Notes: a model not told the origin generated them from the letters alone. Positions 53,621-63,803 are shown, counted from the stretch's first letter. The stretch: 64,000 nt of DNA from Flavobacterium sediminilitoris (GCF_023008245.1 NZ_CP090145.1:1984001-2048000), one strand, 5' to 3'. Numbers and translations: made by a program.

Positions 53621-55318
53621 TTATTTCCCTAAATATTCAGCAATTTTAGCATCGCCATCTACTTTAATTTTCATTAAACCATGCTTAGTGATTCCTTTGC
53701 TTGCAGCATCCCATTTTTTGCCACTTAATTCCGATTTTATTTTTAAATCGCCAATAGCAATTCCTTCATTAGCTTTTAAAATTTCTATGATATGTTTTTC
53801 ATCTTCTGTTAATTCAGGTCCTTTTTTCTCAGGACGCATTTGAGGAAAGAATAAAACTTCTTGTATTGATGCATTATTAGTTAAAAACATCATTAATCTA
53901 TCCATTCCAATTCCTAATCCAGATGTTGGAGGCATACCATATTCTAAAGCACGTAGGAAATCTTCATCAATAATTCCATTTGCTTCATCATCACCTTTCT
54001 CAGCAAGAGCCATTTGATTTTCAAAACGTTCTCTTTGATCAATAGGGTCGTTTAACTCAGAATAAGCATTTGCGATTTCTTTTCCACAAACCATTAATTC
54101 AAAACGCTCAGTTAAATCAGGATTATCTCTGTGTTCTTTACATAATGGAGACATTTCTTTTGGATAATCTGTAATGAATGTTGGTTGGATAAAATTTCCT
54201 TCACATTTTTCACCAAAAATTTCATCAATTAATTTTCCTTTACCCATAGTTTCATCTACCTGAATTCCCATAGATTTAGCTGCTTCAAATAATTCAGCTT
54301 CGGTTTTTCCAGTAATATCAAAACCTGTAAATTGTTTAATAGCATCAGTCATGGTCACACGAGCATAAGGTGCTTTGAAATTCACATTTTTATCTCCAAA
54401 AACTACTTCAGTTGTTCCATTTACTTGTAAAGCACAATGTTCTAATAAATTCTCTGTAAATTCCATCATCCAGTTGTAATCTTTGTAAGCTACATAGATC
54501 TCCATTGCTGTGAATTCTGGATTATGTGTTCTATCCATTCCTTCATTACGGAAATTTTTTGAGAATTCATAAACACCATCAAAGCCACCTACAATTAATC
54601 TTTTTAGGTATAATTCGTTAGCAATCCTCATGTATAATGGGATGTCTAAACTGTTATGATGTGTTATAAAAGGTCTTGCTGCTGCTCCGCCAGCAATTGA
54701 TTGTAAAACAGGTGTTTCAACCTCCATATAGCCTGCTTCATTAAAGAAAGAGCGCATAGCGTTAAATAATTTTGTTCGCTTTTTAAATACCTCTTTTACT
54801 TGTGGATTTACAACCAAATCTACATAACGCATTCTGTATCTCAATTCTGGATCAACAAAAGCATCAAAAACCTGACCTTCGTCATCTGTTTTTGGTAGAG
54901 GTAATGGACGTAATGTTTTGCTTAGAAAAGTTATATTTTCCACGCGAATACATTTTGCTCCTACTTTTGTAGTAAACAATTCTCCTTCAATACCTATAAA
55001 ATCGCCTAAATCGGTTAGTTTTTTAAAAACCTGATTGTATAACGTTTTGTCCTCACCTTCACAAATAATATCTCTATTTAAATACAATTGGATTCTTCCT
55101 TCACTATCTTGTAGTTCAGCAAAAGCAGCTTTACCTTGATCGCGAACACTCATTAATCTTCCAGCAACTACAACCTTTTTATTTTCTTCAAAAGTTTCCT
55201 TAATCTGTTTCGAAGTATGATTCACAGGGAATAAGTCCGCAGGATAAGGGTTGATGCCAAGTTCACGTAAAGCTTTAAGCTTTTCTCTTCTAATGATTTC
55301 TTGTTCTGAAAGTTGCAT
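53621..55318 (-). CDS. lysS: Lysyl-tRNA synthetase, class II
   Basis: Charges tRNA-Lys. The 565-residue product has the N-terminal OB anticodon-binding domain (KVVVAGRLMSVRDQGKAAFAELQD pattern) and the class II core: motif 2 SKNFRNEGMDRTHNPEFT and motif 3 SGLGIGMDRLMMFLTN. It is about 60 residues longer than E. coli LysS because of a C-terminal extension after LFFPQMRPEKKG, which has the look of a small winged-helix-like domain (IIEILKANEGIAIGDLK). Such extensions occur in related flavobacteria. A promoter lies at 55350-55380. Confidence 0.96.
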   Translation of the reverse strand: MQLSEQEIIRREKLKALRELGINPYPADLFPVNHTSKQIKETFEENKKVVVAGRLMSVRDQGKAAFAELQDSEGRIQLYLNRDIICEGEDKTLYNQVFKKLTDLGDFIGIEGELFTTKVGAKCIRVENITFLSKTLRPLPLPKTDDEGQVFDAFVDPELRYRMRYVDLVVNPQVKEVFKKRTKLFNAMRSFFNEAGYMEVETPVLQSIAGGAAARPFITHHNSLDIPLYMRIANELYLKRLIVGGFDGVYEFSKNFRNEGMDRTHNPEFTAMEIYVAYKDYNWMMEFTENLLEHCALQVNGTTEVVFGDKNVNFKAPYARVTMTDAIKQFTGFDITGKTEAELFEAAKSMGIQVDETMGKGKLIDEIFGEKCEGNFIQPTFITDYPKEMSPLCKEHRDNPDLTERFELMVCGKEIANAYSELNDPIDQRERFENQMALAEKGDDEANGIIDEDFLRALEYGMPPTSGLGIGMDRLMMFLTNNASIQEVLFFPQMRPEKKGPELTEDEKHIIEILKANEGIAIGDLKIKSELSGKKWDAASKGITKHGLMKIKVDGDAKIAEYLGK

Positions 55319-55349
55319 ATAATTAATATATTAATTGTAATTAAGCGAG

Positions 55350-55380
55350 CAAAGATAATAGATTTTGTTACAAGATTCAA
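55350..55380 (-). promoter_or_regulatory. lysS promoter
   Basis: On the minus strand TTG (55378-55380), 20-bp spacer, then TATCTTTG (55350-55357), matching the Bacteroidota -33/-7 pattern 32 bp before the ATG. Confidence 0.6.
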
Positions 55381-55516
55381 GTTTAGAGTTTCAATATTAA
55401 GGATTTTTGTAGCGAATAGTTTGGATGTTCTTGCTTTCCGTTTTCCTGCCTTGCATTTTATCTTTTTTTTCAAAAAAGGATGCCATTTCTGTCAGGGCTA
55501 AAAAGGAAAGTATTCG

Positions 55517-55524
55517 TATATTTG
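55517..55524 (+). promoter_or_regulatory. -7 box (TATATTTG) of lipB
   Basis: Perfect TAnnTTTG match 26 bp before the GTG start at 55551; supports the short lipB reading frame. Confidence 0.55.
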
Positions 55525-55550
55525 CAATACTAATTTTCAATACACTCATT

Positions 55551-56267
55551 GTGATTCAAAATAAAAAAATACAACTGCAAGATCTAGGATATAAAGATTA
55601 TCAAGAGGTTTGGGATTATCAAGAAGAATTATTTAAAGGAATTATTGATGTAAAAGTTAGAAACCGAAGGGAAGAAGCAAATCTTCAAACTCCTAATTAT
55701 TTTCTTTTCGTAGAGCATCCACATGTATATACATTAGGAAAAAGTGGGGATTTATCAAACTTATTACTTTCAGAAAAACAATTAGAAGCAAAAGGAGCTA
55801 CTTTTTATAAGATAAATAGAGGAGGAGATATAACATATCATGGACCAGGTCAAATAGTAGGTTATCCTATTTTGGATTTAGAAAATTTTTTTACTGATAT
55901 ACATAAGTATTTGCGCTTTTTAGAAGAAGCTATAATTTTAACATTAGCGGAATATGATATAATAGGAACTCGAAGTGAAGGAGAAACAGGAGTATGGCTA
56001 GATGTAGGAACTCCGTTTGCAAGGAAAATTTGCGCTATGGGAGTTCGCGCAAGTCGTTGGGTAACTATGCATGGATTTGCATTAAATGTTAATGCAGATT
56101 TAGGTTTTTTTGATAATATTATTCCGTGTGGTATAAAAGGAAAAGCGGTTACTTCAATGCATGCTGAATTAAATGCTCAAATAGATGAAAATTTAGTAAA
56201 AGAGAAAGTTGTAAAGCATTTTTCAGAACTATTTGAAGCGGAATTTAGTAGTTATAAAGGTTTATAA
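55551..56267 (+). CDS. lipB: Octanoyltransferase, lipoate biosynthesis
   Basis: Transfers octanoate from acyl carrier protein to lipoyl domains of 2-oxoacid dehydrogenases and GcvH. I start at the GTG at 55551 ([17 protein letters not shown]), giving 238 residues; the frame is open further up to 55425, but those codons precede the -7 box. Family motifs: [32 protein letters not shown], the Lys of [14 protein letters not shown], and the acceptor cysteine in [14 protein letters not shown]. Its end overlaps the convergent rnhB end by 6 bp. Confidence 0.94.
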   Translation: MIQNKKIQLQDLGYKDYQEVWDYQEELFKGIIDVKVRNRREEANLQTPNYFLFVEHPHVYTLGKSGDLSNLLLSEKQLEAKGATFYKINRGGDITYHGPGQIVGYPILDLENFFTDIHKYLRFLEEAIILTLAEYDIIGTRSEGETGVWLDVGTPFARKICAMGVRASRWVTMHGFALNVNADLGFFDNIIPCGIKGKAVTSMHAELNAQIDENLVKEKVVKHFSELFEAEFSSYKGL

Positions 56268-56921
56268 ATCTAAAGTTAATTGTTCGGGTAATAATTTAAA
56301 ACTTATTCTATGATATTTTGTGGGACCATATTTTTTTATGGCTTCACGATGTTCTTTTGTAGGGTATCCTTTGTTTTTTTTCCAATTATACATTGGAAAT
56401 TCTTCATGAATTTTATCCATATATTCATCTCTATATGTTTTTGCTAAAACAGAAGCAGCTGCAATACTTAAATATTTAGAGTCACCTTTTATTATGCTTT
56501 CATTAGGAATTTTTTTTAAAAAATCAATTTCTTCAAGTGTGAATTTTTTACCATGAGTATTCTTTAGGTTTAATTTTGAGAAAATAGCCCTGTTCCCGTC
56601 TACAATAATGTATTCTGGAGTCGTTTTTAATTTTAAAATAGATTCTTGCATTGCTTTCATTGAAGCATTCAATATATTTATTTCGTCAATTTCCTCATTA
56701 TAGATATGTGTAAAAGAAAAAGCTAAAGCTTCTTCTTCTATAATTGGTTTTAATTTAAATCTATTTTTTTCTGATAGCTGCTTGGAATCGTTTAGTAAAA
56801 CCGATTTGAATTCTATAGGAAGAATTACAGCAGCAGCAGTTACCGGGCCAGCGAGGCAACCTCTCCCAGCTTCATCTGTTCCACATTCAAAAGTAAAAGA
56901 TGTATGTCGATTGATTAACAT
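56262..56921 (-). CDS. rnhB: Ribonuclease HII
   Basis: Removes ribonucleotides from RNA-DNA hybrids. The 219-residue product begins with the diagnostic [21 protein letters not shown] (Asp and Glu of the metal site; pattern cited in part), continues with [23 protein letters not shown] and [18 protein letters not shown] -7 box on the minus strand (TATTTTTG, 56932-56939) lies 10 bp before the ATG. The 3' ends of rnhB and lipB overlap, so no separate terminator space exists. Confidence 0.95.
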   Translation of the reverse strand: MLINRHTSFTFECGTDEAGRGCLAGPVTAAAVILPIEFKSVLLNDSKQLSEKNRFKLKPIIEEEALAFSFTHIYNEEIDEINILNASMKAMQESILKLKTTPEYIIVDGNRAIFSKLNLKNTHGKKFTLEEIDFLKKIPNESIIKGDSKYLSIAAASVLAKTYRDEYMDKIHEEFPMYNWKKNKGYPTKEHREAIKKYGPTKYHRISFKLLPEQLTLDL

Positions 56922-56931
56922 TTTTTTTTTG

Positions 56932-56939
56932 CAAAAATA
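56932..56939 (-). promoter_or_regulatory. -7 box (TATTTTTG) of rnhB
   Basis: Perfect TAnnTTTG on the minus strand 10 bp before the start codon; the leader would be only a few bases. Confidence 0.45.
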
Positions 56940-56991
56940 TAATTTTTACGCAACCTTTTTGCGGTTTTAACATCTATAAAGTGTAATATTT

Positions 56992-57022
56992 GTTGGAGTA
57001 TATTTATTATTTTATATTTTTG
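56992..57022 (+). promoter_or_regulatory. Promoter of the T9SS subtilisin gene
   Basis: GTTG at 56992-56995, exactly 19 bp, then TATTTTTG at 57015-57022. This is the best full match to the Bacteroidota TTG-N19-TAnnTTTG pattern in the window, 16 bp before the ATG. Confidence 0.7.
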
Positions 57023-57038
57023 TTGAAAATTATAAGAG

Positions 57039-58943
57039 ATGAAAAAAAATATTACGTTATTGACTTGCTTGCTTTTGAATCTTATATCTTATTCGCAAAC
57101 ACTGAAACAAAGATCTGAGATAGTTTCTAATTATGACTTGGAAAAGTTAGATGATTTAAAAAAAAGACTCACAGAGAGAAATCTTAGAAATAAAGAAATT
57201 GTAAGAAATAAAGTTGCAAGATTAGGTATTAAAGAGAGCTTTGTAGATGATAAAGGGAGTTATTATGAGTTGATGTATTTTGATGGAGATTTTCCAATTT
57301 ATTATATGACACATAATGCTGGTTCTGCTGTTACGGCGAGAGTTGATGCTATTAATACAGGAGGAAGTGAAGGATTGGATTTAAATGGTCAAAATATGAT
57401 TGTTGGTGTTTGGGATGGAGGTCCTATACGTAGAACTCATTTGGATTTAGGGAGTAATCGAGTAGTTTGGAAAGATAATCAAGTGTTTTCTGTTTCAGAT
57501 GAAGAAACTTCTCATGCGGTTCACGTGGCAGGGACTATAATTTCTTCTGGTCAAAATAATCCAGCAGCAAAAGGGCTTGCTTATGAGGCTCAGGTATGGG
57601 GTAATACGTTTGCTAATGATGAACCAGAAATAATTAGTCAGGTCTCTGAGGGTTTGATACTTTCAAATCATTCTTATGGTATTCCTGCAACAGATGCGCC
57701 AACTTATTATCTAGGAGCGTATATTTCACAGTCAAAAGAATGGGATGATATACATTTTAATGCGCCTTATTATCAAGCTGTGCTTTCTGCCGGTAATGAT
57801 AGAGGAAAAGCAGTGGATACAAAAGGAGGAAGAGACTTGTTGGTAGGAAATAAGAATTCAAAAAACACAATTGTTGTAGCAGCAGTAGGTCAGGTTAATA
57901 ATTATACCGATGCGAGCTCGGTTGTTATGAGTTCTTTTAGTAGTTGGGGGCCAACAGATGATTATAGGATAAAACCAGATATTTCTGCTAAAGGTGTTAA
58001 TGTGTTGTCTTTGGATTCGGATTCAGACATTGATTATGGAACTAAGAGCGGAACATCAATGGCTTCTCCAGCTGTTACTGCTGTTTTGACATTGTTTCAA
58101 CAACATTATAATAATTTGTATCAAAATTTTATGAGAGCCTCAACATTAAAAGCTGTTATGATAAACTCTGCGGATGAAGCAGGTGATTTTGAAGGACCAG
58201 ATTATAAGTTTGGATGGGGATTGATAAATGCAAAAAAAGGGGTTGAAGTTATAACTAATAAAAATAATGGAGGGGCTATAATTGAAGAGTTGAATTTGTT
58301 AAATGGGCAAACTTTTACTAAGGATATAACTTATGATGGTTCATCTCCATTAAGAATTACTGTTGTGTGGACTGATCCATCGGGTTCTATTAATACGGGT
58401 GTGGTTGATCAAACGACTTCAAGATTAGTTAATGATTTAGATGTTAGGGTTGTTAAAGGAGCTGAAATTAATTATCCATGGGTTTTAAATAGTTATTTTG
58501 TGCAAAGTGGAGCAATAAGAGATGATAATCCTTATGATAATGTGGAATCAGTCGATGTTTTAAATCCTTCTGGTGACTATCAGATAGTTGTTTCTCATAA
58601 AGGGAATCTTGTAGGTGGAAGTCAGAATTTTTCTTTGGTTGTTTCTGGTGTAAATCAGGTTTTAAGTACTCCAAAGAATGATATTTCTGTATTAGGGTTT
58701 CAGGTATATCCAAACCCATTATTAAATGATGTTTTGAATTTAAAATTAAATTCTAGAAATTTAGATGGGTTAAATCAGGTTTTGATTTTAGATATGCAAG
58801 CTAGAGTTGTTAAACAGTTCTTGGACTTTGATATTATAAATAATAATGTACAGTTTAATGTGTCTGATTTAGTTAAAGGGGTCTATTTTGTAGGAATAAA
58901 TGTTGATGGTAAAATGTATTACGAGAAAATGATTAAAAATTAA
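57039..58943 (+). CDS. Subtilisin-like S8 serine protease with T9SS type A sorting domain
   Basis: The 634-residue product has a signal peptide (1-19, cleavage near ISYS) and a short propeptide-like region to about residue 95. The S8 domain has Asp126 in VGVWDGGPIRRTH, His162 in SHAVHVAGT and Ser340 in SGTSMASPAV; LSAGNDRG is the oxyanion Asn region. The Asp motif is D-G-G rather than the usual D-T/S-G, a variant also seen in kexin-like and cyclic-peptide-type groups. A P-domain-like beta region follows (about 405-540), then the type A sorting domain (LGFQVYPNPLLNDVLNLKLN, VKGVYFVGINVDGK). It should be secreted by T9SS as an active protease. Confidence 0.92.
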   Translation: MKKNITLLTCLLLNLISYSQTLKQRSEIVSNYDLEKLDDLKKRLTERNLRNKEIVRNKVARLGIKESFVDDKGSYYELMYFDGDFPIYYMTHNAGSAVTARVDAINTGGSEGLDLNGQNMIVGVWDGGPIRRTHLDLGSNRVVWKDNQVFSVSDEETSHAVHVAGTIISSGQNNPAAKGLAYEAQVWGNTFANDEPEIISQVSEGLILSNHSYGIPATDAPTYYLGAYISQSKEWDDIHFNAPYYQAVLSAGNDRGKAVDTKGGRDLLVGNKNSKNTIVVAAVGQVNNYTDASSVVMSSFSSWGPTDDYRIKPDISAKGVNVLSLDSDSDIDYGTKSGTSMASPAVTAVLTLFQQHYNNLYQNFMRASTLKAVMINSADEAGDFEGPDYKFGWGLINAKKGVEVITNKNNGGAIIEELNLLNGQTFTKDITYDGSSPLRITVVWTDPSGSINTGVVDQTTSRLVNDLDVRVVKGAEINYPWVLNSYFVQSGAIRDDNPYDNVESVDVLNPSGDYQIVVSHKGNLVGGSQNFSLVVSGVNQVLSTPKNDISVLGFQVYPNPLLNDVLNLKLNSRNLDGLNQVLILDMQARVVKQFLDFDIINNNVQFNVSDLVKGVYFVGINVDGKMYYEKMIKN

Positions 58944-58985
58944 CTCTTTGGAAGTGAAAAGTTAATCTCTTAAAGTTATGTTAAG

Positions 58986-59039
58986 GTTTCAAACAAAAAG
59001 GACAGTATAAATATTTATACTGTCCTTTTTGTTTGAAAC
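58986..59039 (+). terminator. 54-bp perfect palindrome acting as terminator
   Basis: From GTTTCAAAC to its exact mirror GTTTGAAAC, 27-bp arms without a mismatch, centred between 59012 and 59013. The core AAAAAGGACAGTATAA / TTATACTGTCCTTTTT forms a typical terminator 43 bp after the protease stop codon, but the perfect pairing continues well outside the T run. Confidence 0.85.
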
Positions 59040-59390
59040 AGTGTTGGGTGTTTTTCAAGTTAATATTTTTGGGTTTGTTGAAGAGGAGTAGTTTTTTAAG
59101 AGTATACGTGAAGATGAATGGCTGTTGGAATTAAGTTTGTTTAATTTTTGTGTTAATTTTTTATGTGGATTGGTGTTTTTTGCGCTGTAATAATATGAAA
59201 AATTTTATTTTGTAATGTTTATTTGTTAGTTATTTTAAAGGTTGTTCTTCTCTATTTTGTTTATTATCAGCTGGTTGTTTTGTAGAGTTGTGTTAAAAAA
59301 GGTATTATTTTTTCAGTATGATGTGTAAAATTTGGATTATTAAAAAAAAATCATCAAATTTGTCTATTAACTAACTCAAAAAAATTAAAT
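59040..59390. other. Spacer upstream of the SusC gene
   Basis: 351 bp with no gene. Several partial -7-like TATTTTG strings occur (for example around 59203 and 59257) but none is decisive; the control region of the susCD locus must be here. Confidence 0.5.
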
Positions 59391-62342
59391 ATGAGATCAA
59401 AATTTAAATGGATTTCTACGCTTATTTTGGCGATTTTTATTCAATTCTCTTTTTCGCAAGAAAAAGAAATAAGAGGTACTGTGTCCGATGAATTAGGTCC
59501 GATTCCTGGAGCTAATGTTGTGGTTAAGGGTACTTCAAGAGGGGTTACTGCAGATTTTGATGGTAACTATTCTATTAAGGCTTCACAAGGTGATGTTTTA
59601 GTTTTTAGCTTTGTAGGTAAGAAGACTCTTACTGTACAAGTTGGACAATCTTCTCAGTATAATGTAACATTAGAAGATGATGTAATTAAAGGGAACGAAG
59701 TTGTTGTTAGTGGTTATTTTTCTGAGACTCGAGGGAAAGTAACGGGATCTATCTCAACTATTAAGGCTGAAACAATTGAAAATGTTCCATTAGGGTCTTT
59801 CGATCAAATTTTACAAGGGCAAGCACCTGGTATAACTGTTCAGTCTGGTTCTGGTCAGCCTGGTAGAGCGGCTAAAGTTAGAATTAGAGGTACATCTTCG
59901 ATAAATGGAGGTAATAATCCTTTATATATTTTAGATGGTGTGCCAATTTCAGCAGGTGATTTTGCATCTTTAAACGCAAATGATTTTGAAAATGTATCTG
60001 TTTTAAAAGATGCTTCTTCAACATCTATATACGGTTCTAGAGCTTCTGGGGGTGTAATTGTAATTACTAGTAAAAAAGGTAAATTTAATGAAGATACTCA
60101 ATTTACGTATCGTTCACAAATTGGATTTACTCAAATCGGGAAGCCAAACTTTGAAATGATGGATTCGTTTCAGTTGTTAAATTTCCAAAGATTAATAGGA
60201 AGTGGATTAGGAGCAGGAAAAACAGATGCAGAAATTGCAGAAATTGCAAAAGTTAATACGGATTGGGCTGATGTATTCTTCAGAACAGGAAAAACAACTT
60301 CTCATGAATTAAGTGTTAGAGGTGGTTCAGAGAAGACACGTTTTTATAACTCTTTAAGCTATTTTGAACAAGAAGGTATTGCTGAAAGATCTGATTTACA
60401 GCGATTTACTTTTAGGTCAAATATGGAGAATAAAGCTTCTGATAAAACAACATTAGGGTATAATATTTCGCTTAATTTTTCAAAGCAAAATGAGATTGAT
60501 AGTGAAGGTGCTGTTGCTCTTCAAAATCCTTATGCTGCGGCTTATTTAGGTTCTCCTTATCATCCTGTATATAATGCGGATGGTTCTTATGCTGTAGGTC
60601 CAGGACGTGTTGGTCCTAATGCTTATGAGAATTTAGTTGAAAATCAGAGATATCGTAATCAGATTAAGGTTGTTGGTTCTGTTTATGGAGAGAGAGAATT
60701 AGCTAGAAATTTAAAAGCTAGAGTTGATTTTGGTGTTGATTTTACGAATAATTATACAGTAAGATCAGCTGACCCAGCTACACAATCAGGTATTAGTACT
60801 ACCCCTGGAAATAGAGGTTTTTATAGACAAGATAATGATTATTTTGCTAAATTTAATACAACTTCAAGGTTAGTTTATTCTAATACTTTTGCTGAAAAGC
60901 ATGATTTTGAAGCTAGTGTCTTTTTAGAATATATTAAGGAGCATTTTAAATCAGGTGGATTTACTGGTTATGGTATAAATCCTTCACTGGTTGGATATCC
61001 TTCAGGTATAACAACTGGTTCAACGGCTAATGGATTAATTCCTGCAACTAGAGGTACTGACGTTGAAAATGGTTTGTTGTCGTATTTTGGAGTTGTTAAG
61101 TATGGTTATGATGATAGATATAAATTAGATTTGTCTTTTAGACGTGATGCGTCAAATAGATTTTCTGATGCAAACAAATGGGGAACTTTCTGGTCAGTAG
61201 GTTCAAGTTGGAATATTCACCGTGAAGCGTTTATGGAAAATAATAGTTTATTTCAAGAATTACGTTTACGTGTAAGTTATGGTACAACAGGAAATCAACA
61301 AGGTATTAATTCATTTCAACAGTTTGCTACTTGGGGAGGAACTGGTTTTGCTTATGGAGGTGCTTCAGGTATAGGTCAAACATCAATTCCAAACCCTCAA
61401 TTACAATGGGAAGAAGGAACAAAAGCTAATATAGGTGTTGATTTTGCTATTTTTAATAGAAGGTTAACAGGTACTGTTGAGTATTACAATAATACTACAG
61501 ATAAATTATTTATTCAACAAACTCTTCCTTTAGAATCTGGTTTAGGAGTATTAGATGTTAATGCTGGTAAAATGAGTAATAAAGGTTTTGATGTTAATTT
61601 AGAAGGTTTCATAGTTAGAAATGATAACTTGTCTTTTAGTCTTTATGGTAATTTCAATTATAATAAAAATAATATCGAAAGCTTAGGTCAAGTATCTGAG
61701 TTTGTTTTAGGAACTTCAATTGTTAGAGAGGGTCTTCCTTTTGGATCTCATTTTGCAGTTGGATGGGCAGGTGTTAATCCAGCAAATGGTGAGCCATTAT
61801 ACTATGATTCAAATGGTAATGTAACTAATAATTTCTCAGATGATAATGCTACAGCTAATTGGGGAACTTATGAGCCTGTTTATTCAGGAGGTTTTGGTCA
61901 TAGATTAAGTTATAAAGGTTTTGATTTTTCTACACTTTTTACTTTTGCGGGTGATTATTTTAGATACAATAATCAAACATTCTTCCAAGAGAATCCAAAT
62001 TTTGCTCAGTATAATTTGTCAACAGCAATGTTAAATATGTGGCAAAATCCTGGCGATATTACAGAGATTCAAAGTTATCAATATAATAGAGAGTTTTCTT
62101 CAAAAGATATTGAAGATGCATCTTATTTAAGATTTAGAAATGTTCAAGTAGGATATTCTTTTTCTAAGAAAGCTTTATCAGGAATTAAGTATATTGATAA
62201 TATAAGAATTTATGCTCAAGCACAAAATTTAGCTACATGGACTAAGTTTACTGGGTTTGATCCTGAAGATGATAATAATATTGCACAATATGAATATCCT
62301 ACACCAAGAATTTATACTTTCGGTGTTGATGTTAAATTTTAA
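59391..62342 (+). CDS. SusC/RagA-family TonB-linked outer-membrane transporter
   Basis: The 983-residue product has a signal peptide (1-22, cleavage near FSFS). A carboxypeptidase-like regulatory domain (about 26-100, IRGTVSDELGPIPGANVVVKG pattern) precedes the plug, which carries the SusC signature GTSSINGGNNPLYILDGVPI and VLKDASSTSIYGSRASGGVI. A large barrel follows and ends IYTFGVDVKF. The transporter imports an oligosaccharide, peptide or similar oligomer with its SusD partner directly downstream (15 bp). The substrate cannot be read from the sequence, and no glycoside hydrolase gene is visible before the window ends. Confidence 0.93.
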   Translation: MRSKFKWISTLILAIFIQFSFSQEKEIRGTVSDELGPIPGANVVVKGTSRGVTADFDGNYSIKASQGDVLVFSFVGKKTLTVQVGQSSQYNVTLEDDVIKGNEVVVSGYFSETRGKVTGSISTIKAETIENVPLGSFDQILQGQAPGITVQSGSGQPGRAAKVRIRGTSSINGGNNPLYILDGVPISAGDFASLNANDFENVSVLKDASSTSIYGSRASGGVIVITSKKGKFNEDTQFTYRSQIGFTQIGKPNFEMMDSFQLLNFQRLIGSGLGAGKTDAEIAEIAKVNTDWADVFFRTGKTTSHELSVRGGSEKTRFYNSLSYFEQEGIAERSDLQRFTFRSNMENKASDKTTLGYNISLNFSKQNEIDSEGAVALQNPYAAAYLGSPYHPVYNADGSYAVGPGRVGPNAYENLVENQRYRNQIKVVGSVYGERELARNLKARVDFGVDFTNNYTVRSADPATQSGISTTPGNRGFYRQDNDYFAKFNTTSRLVYSNTFAEKHDFEASVFLEYIKEHFKSGGFTGYGINPSLVGYPSGITTGSTANGLIPATRGTDVENGLLSYFGVVKYGYDDRYKLDLSFRRDASNRFSDANKWGTFWSVGSSWNIHREAFMENNSLFQELRLRVSYGTTGNQQGINSFQQFATWGGTGFAYGGASGIGQTSIPNPQLQWEEGTKANIGVDFAIFNRRLTGTVEYYNNTTDKLFIQQTLPLESGLGVLDVNAGKMSNKGFDVNLEGFIVRNDNLSFSLYGNFNYNKNNIESLGQVSEFVLGTSIVREGLPFGSHFAVGWAGVNPANGEPLYYDSNGNVTNNFSDDNATANWGTYEPVYSGGFGHRLSYKGFDFSTLFTFAGDYFRYNNQTFFQENPNFAQYNLSTAMLNMWQNPGDITEIQSYQYNREFSSKDIEDASYLRFRNVQVGYSFSKKALSGIKYIDNIRIYAQAQNLATWTKFTGFDPEDDNNIAQYEYPTPRIYTFGVDVKF

Positions 62343-62357
62343 AAAAAATATATAGTT

Positions 62358-63767
62358 ATGAAGAAAATTAAAAATTTATTTCTTTCAGCTGTAATTCTAA
62401 CTTCATTGTTTTCATGTGAAGATGCATATAGAATTGATCCAGCGGATGAGATTACAGATCAGAATGCCATTGTTAATATGGATGATCTTGGAAGAGCTGT
62501 TTTGGGAGTATATTCAAGAGTAGGGACTAGGATTGATGGTGATAATTTTATCGCTTGGTCAGCTTATTTTACTGATGAATGTAAAAAACCTCAAAGTAAT
62601 AGAGGACAAGGAGTTCAAGTTCATACATGGTCGATTAATAGTGGTACTAATGAAGCAGAAAAGTATTATGGTGATCTTTATGCTTCAATTAATAGAGCAA
62701 ATACAGTTTTAGAAAAAATTGATGCTGTTCCTGCTACAACTACTGCGGATGTAAATTTGAAGGAGAAATATAAAGCTGAATTAAAAGTAATTAGAGCTAT
62801 GGCTCATTTTGATTTAATGCGTTTCTTTTCAAAGTCATATGATCCTTCTTCTTTAGCAACAACAATTGTAGATCATGTAATTGTATTTGAAACTCTTCCT
62901 AGAAATACAGTTGGAGAAGTTACTGCATTTGTTAATAATGAATTAGCTGATGCTTATGATGTTTTGGAAATGTATGGTAGTAATGCTGATGTAACAAGGG
63001 TTACACCTTTAGCAGTTCAAGCTTTAAGAGCAAGAGTTGCTTTGTATACTAAAGATTATGCTTCAGCAGTTACATATTCTCAAGAAGTTATTGATGGAAT
63101 TCCTCTTGCAGCTAATCCAACAGAATATACAGATATTTGGACAGATGCAAGTAATGCTGAAATTGTATTTAAACTAAAAAGAGTTACTGGAAATAACCAA
63201 GTAGGAAGACTTTTTACAGACTCTAATGGGGATGTTTTTTATGAAGTTTCAAATGGATTGTTTCAAACATTTGATGCTAATGATGTAAGATCTTTTACAC
63301 TTACTCAATCTGGTGGAGCAGATCGTAGAGTTGGTAAATATGTTGGCCCATCTTCAGATTTCGGTTTGGCAGATATTAAAGTATTAAGAGTTGCGGAAAT
63401 GTATCTTATTAATGCAGAAGCTCATGTTTTAAAAGCTGCTCCTGATTTTGCAGCTGCGGAATTAGCTATTAATACGCTTAGACAAAGTAGAAGAATAACT
63501 CCTTCGGCTTTACCAGATGTTGCTTTTTCTGACGAAGCGGATGCAATTGATAAAATTTTACTTGAAAGAAGAAAAGAATTAGCATTTGAAGGGCATAGAT
63601 TTTTTGACCTTAAAAGATTTAATTTAGGAGTTGATAGACTTGCATCTGATGTTTTATTAAATGATTTTGCAGAAGATTTAGCTCCTGGGGATCACAGATT
63701 TACATTGCCAATTCCACAGCAAGCTATTTTCTCAAATGGGACATTGATTCAAAATCCAGGATATTAA
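62358..63767 (+). CDS. SusD/RagB-family nutrient-binding lipoprotein
   Basis: The 469-residue product has a lipoprotein signal (AVILTSLFSCED, Cys20). SusD features include DQNAIVNMDDLGRAVLGVYSRVG at the N-terminus, the TPR-like helices (YGDLYASINRANTVLEKIDA pattern; YKAELKVIRAMAHFDLMRFFSKSY pattern) and the C-terminal RAEMYLINAEAHVL-like segment (VLRVAEMYLINAEAH), then ERRKELAFEGHRFFDLKRF. It forms the lid of the SusC pore at the outer surface. It shares an operon with SusC and the lipoprotein that follows. Confidence 0.93.
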   Translation: MKKIKNLFLSAVILTSLFSCEDAYRIDPADEITDQNAIVNMDDLGRAVLGVYSRVGTRIDGDNFIAWSAYFTDECKKPQSNRGQGVQVHTWSINSGTNEAEKYYGDLYASINRANTVLEKIDAVPATTTADVNLKEKYKAELKVIRAMAHFDLMRFFSKSYDPSSLATTIVDHVIVFETLPRNTVGEVTAFVNNELADAYDVLEMYGSNADVTRVTPLAVQALRARVALYTKDYASAVTYSQEVIDGIPLAANPTEYTDIWTDASNAEIVFKLKRVTGNNQVGRLFTDSNGDVFYEVSNGLFQTFDANDVRSFTLTQSGGADRRVGKYVGPSSDFGLADIKVLRVAEMYLINAEAHVLKAAPDFAAAELAINTLRQSRRITPSALPDVAFSDEADAIDKILLERRKELAFEGHRFFDLKRFNLGVDRLASDVLLNDFAEDLAPGDHRFTLPIPQQAIFSNGTLIQNPGY

Positions 63768-63803
63768 AAAAATCCTAATCTATTAACCAATCAAAAATAA
63801 ACA

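Noticed and set aside
55425..55550. 42-codon N-terminal extension of lipB
   Set aside because: It precedes the -7 box at 55517 and does not resemble the LipB N-terminus; GTG at 55551 fits.
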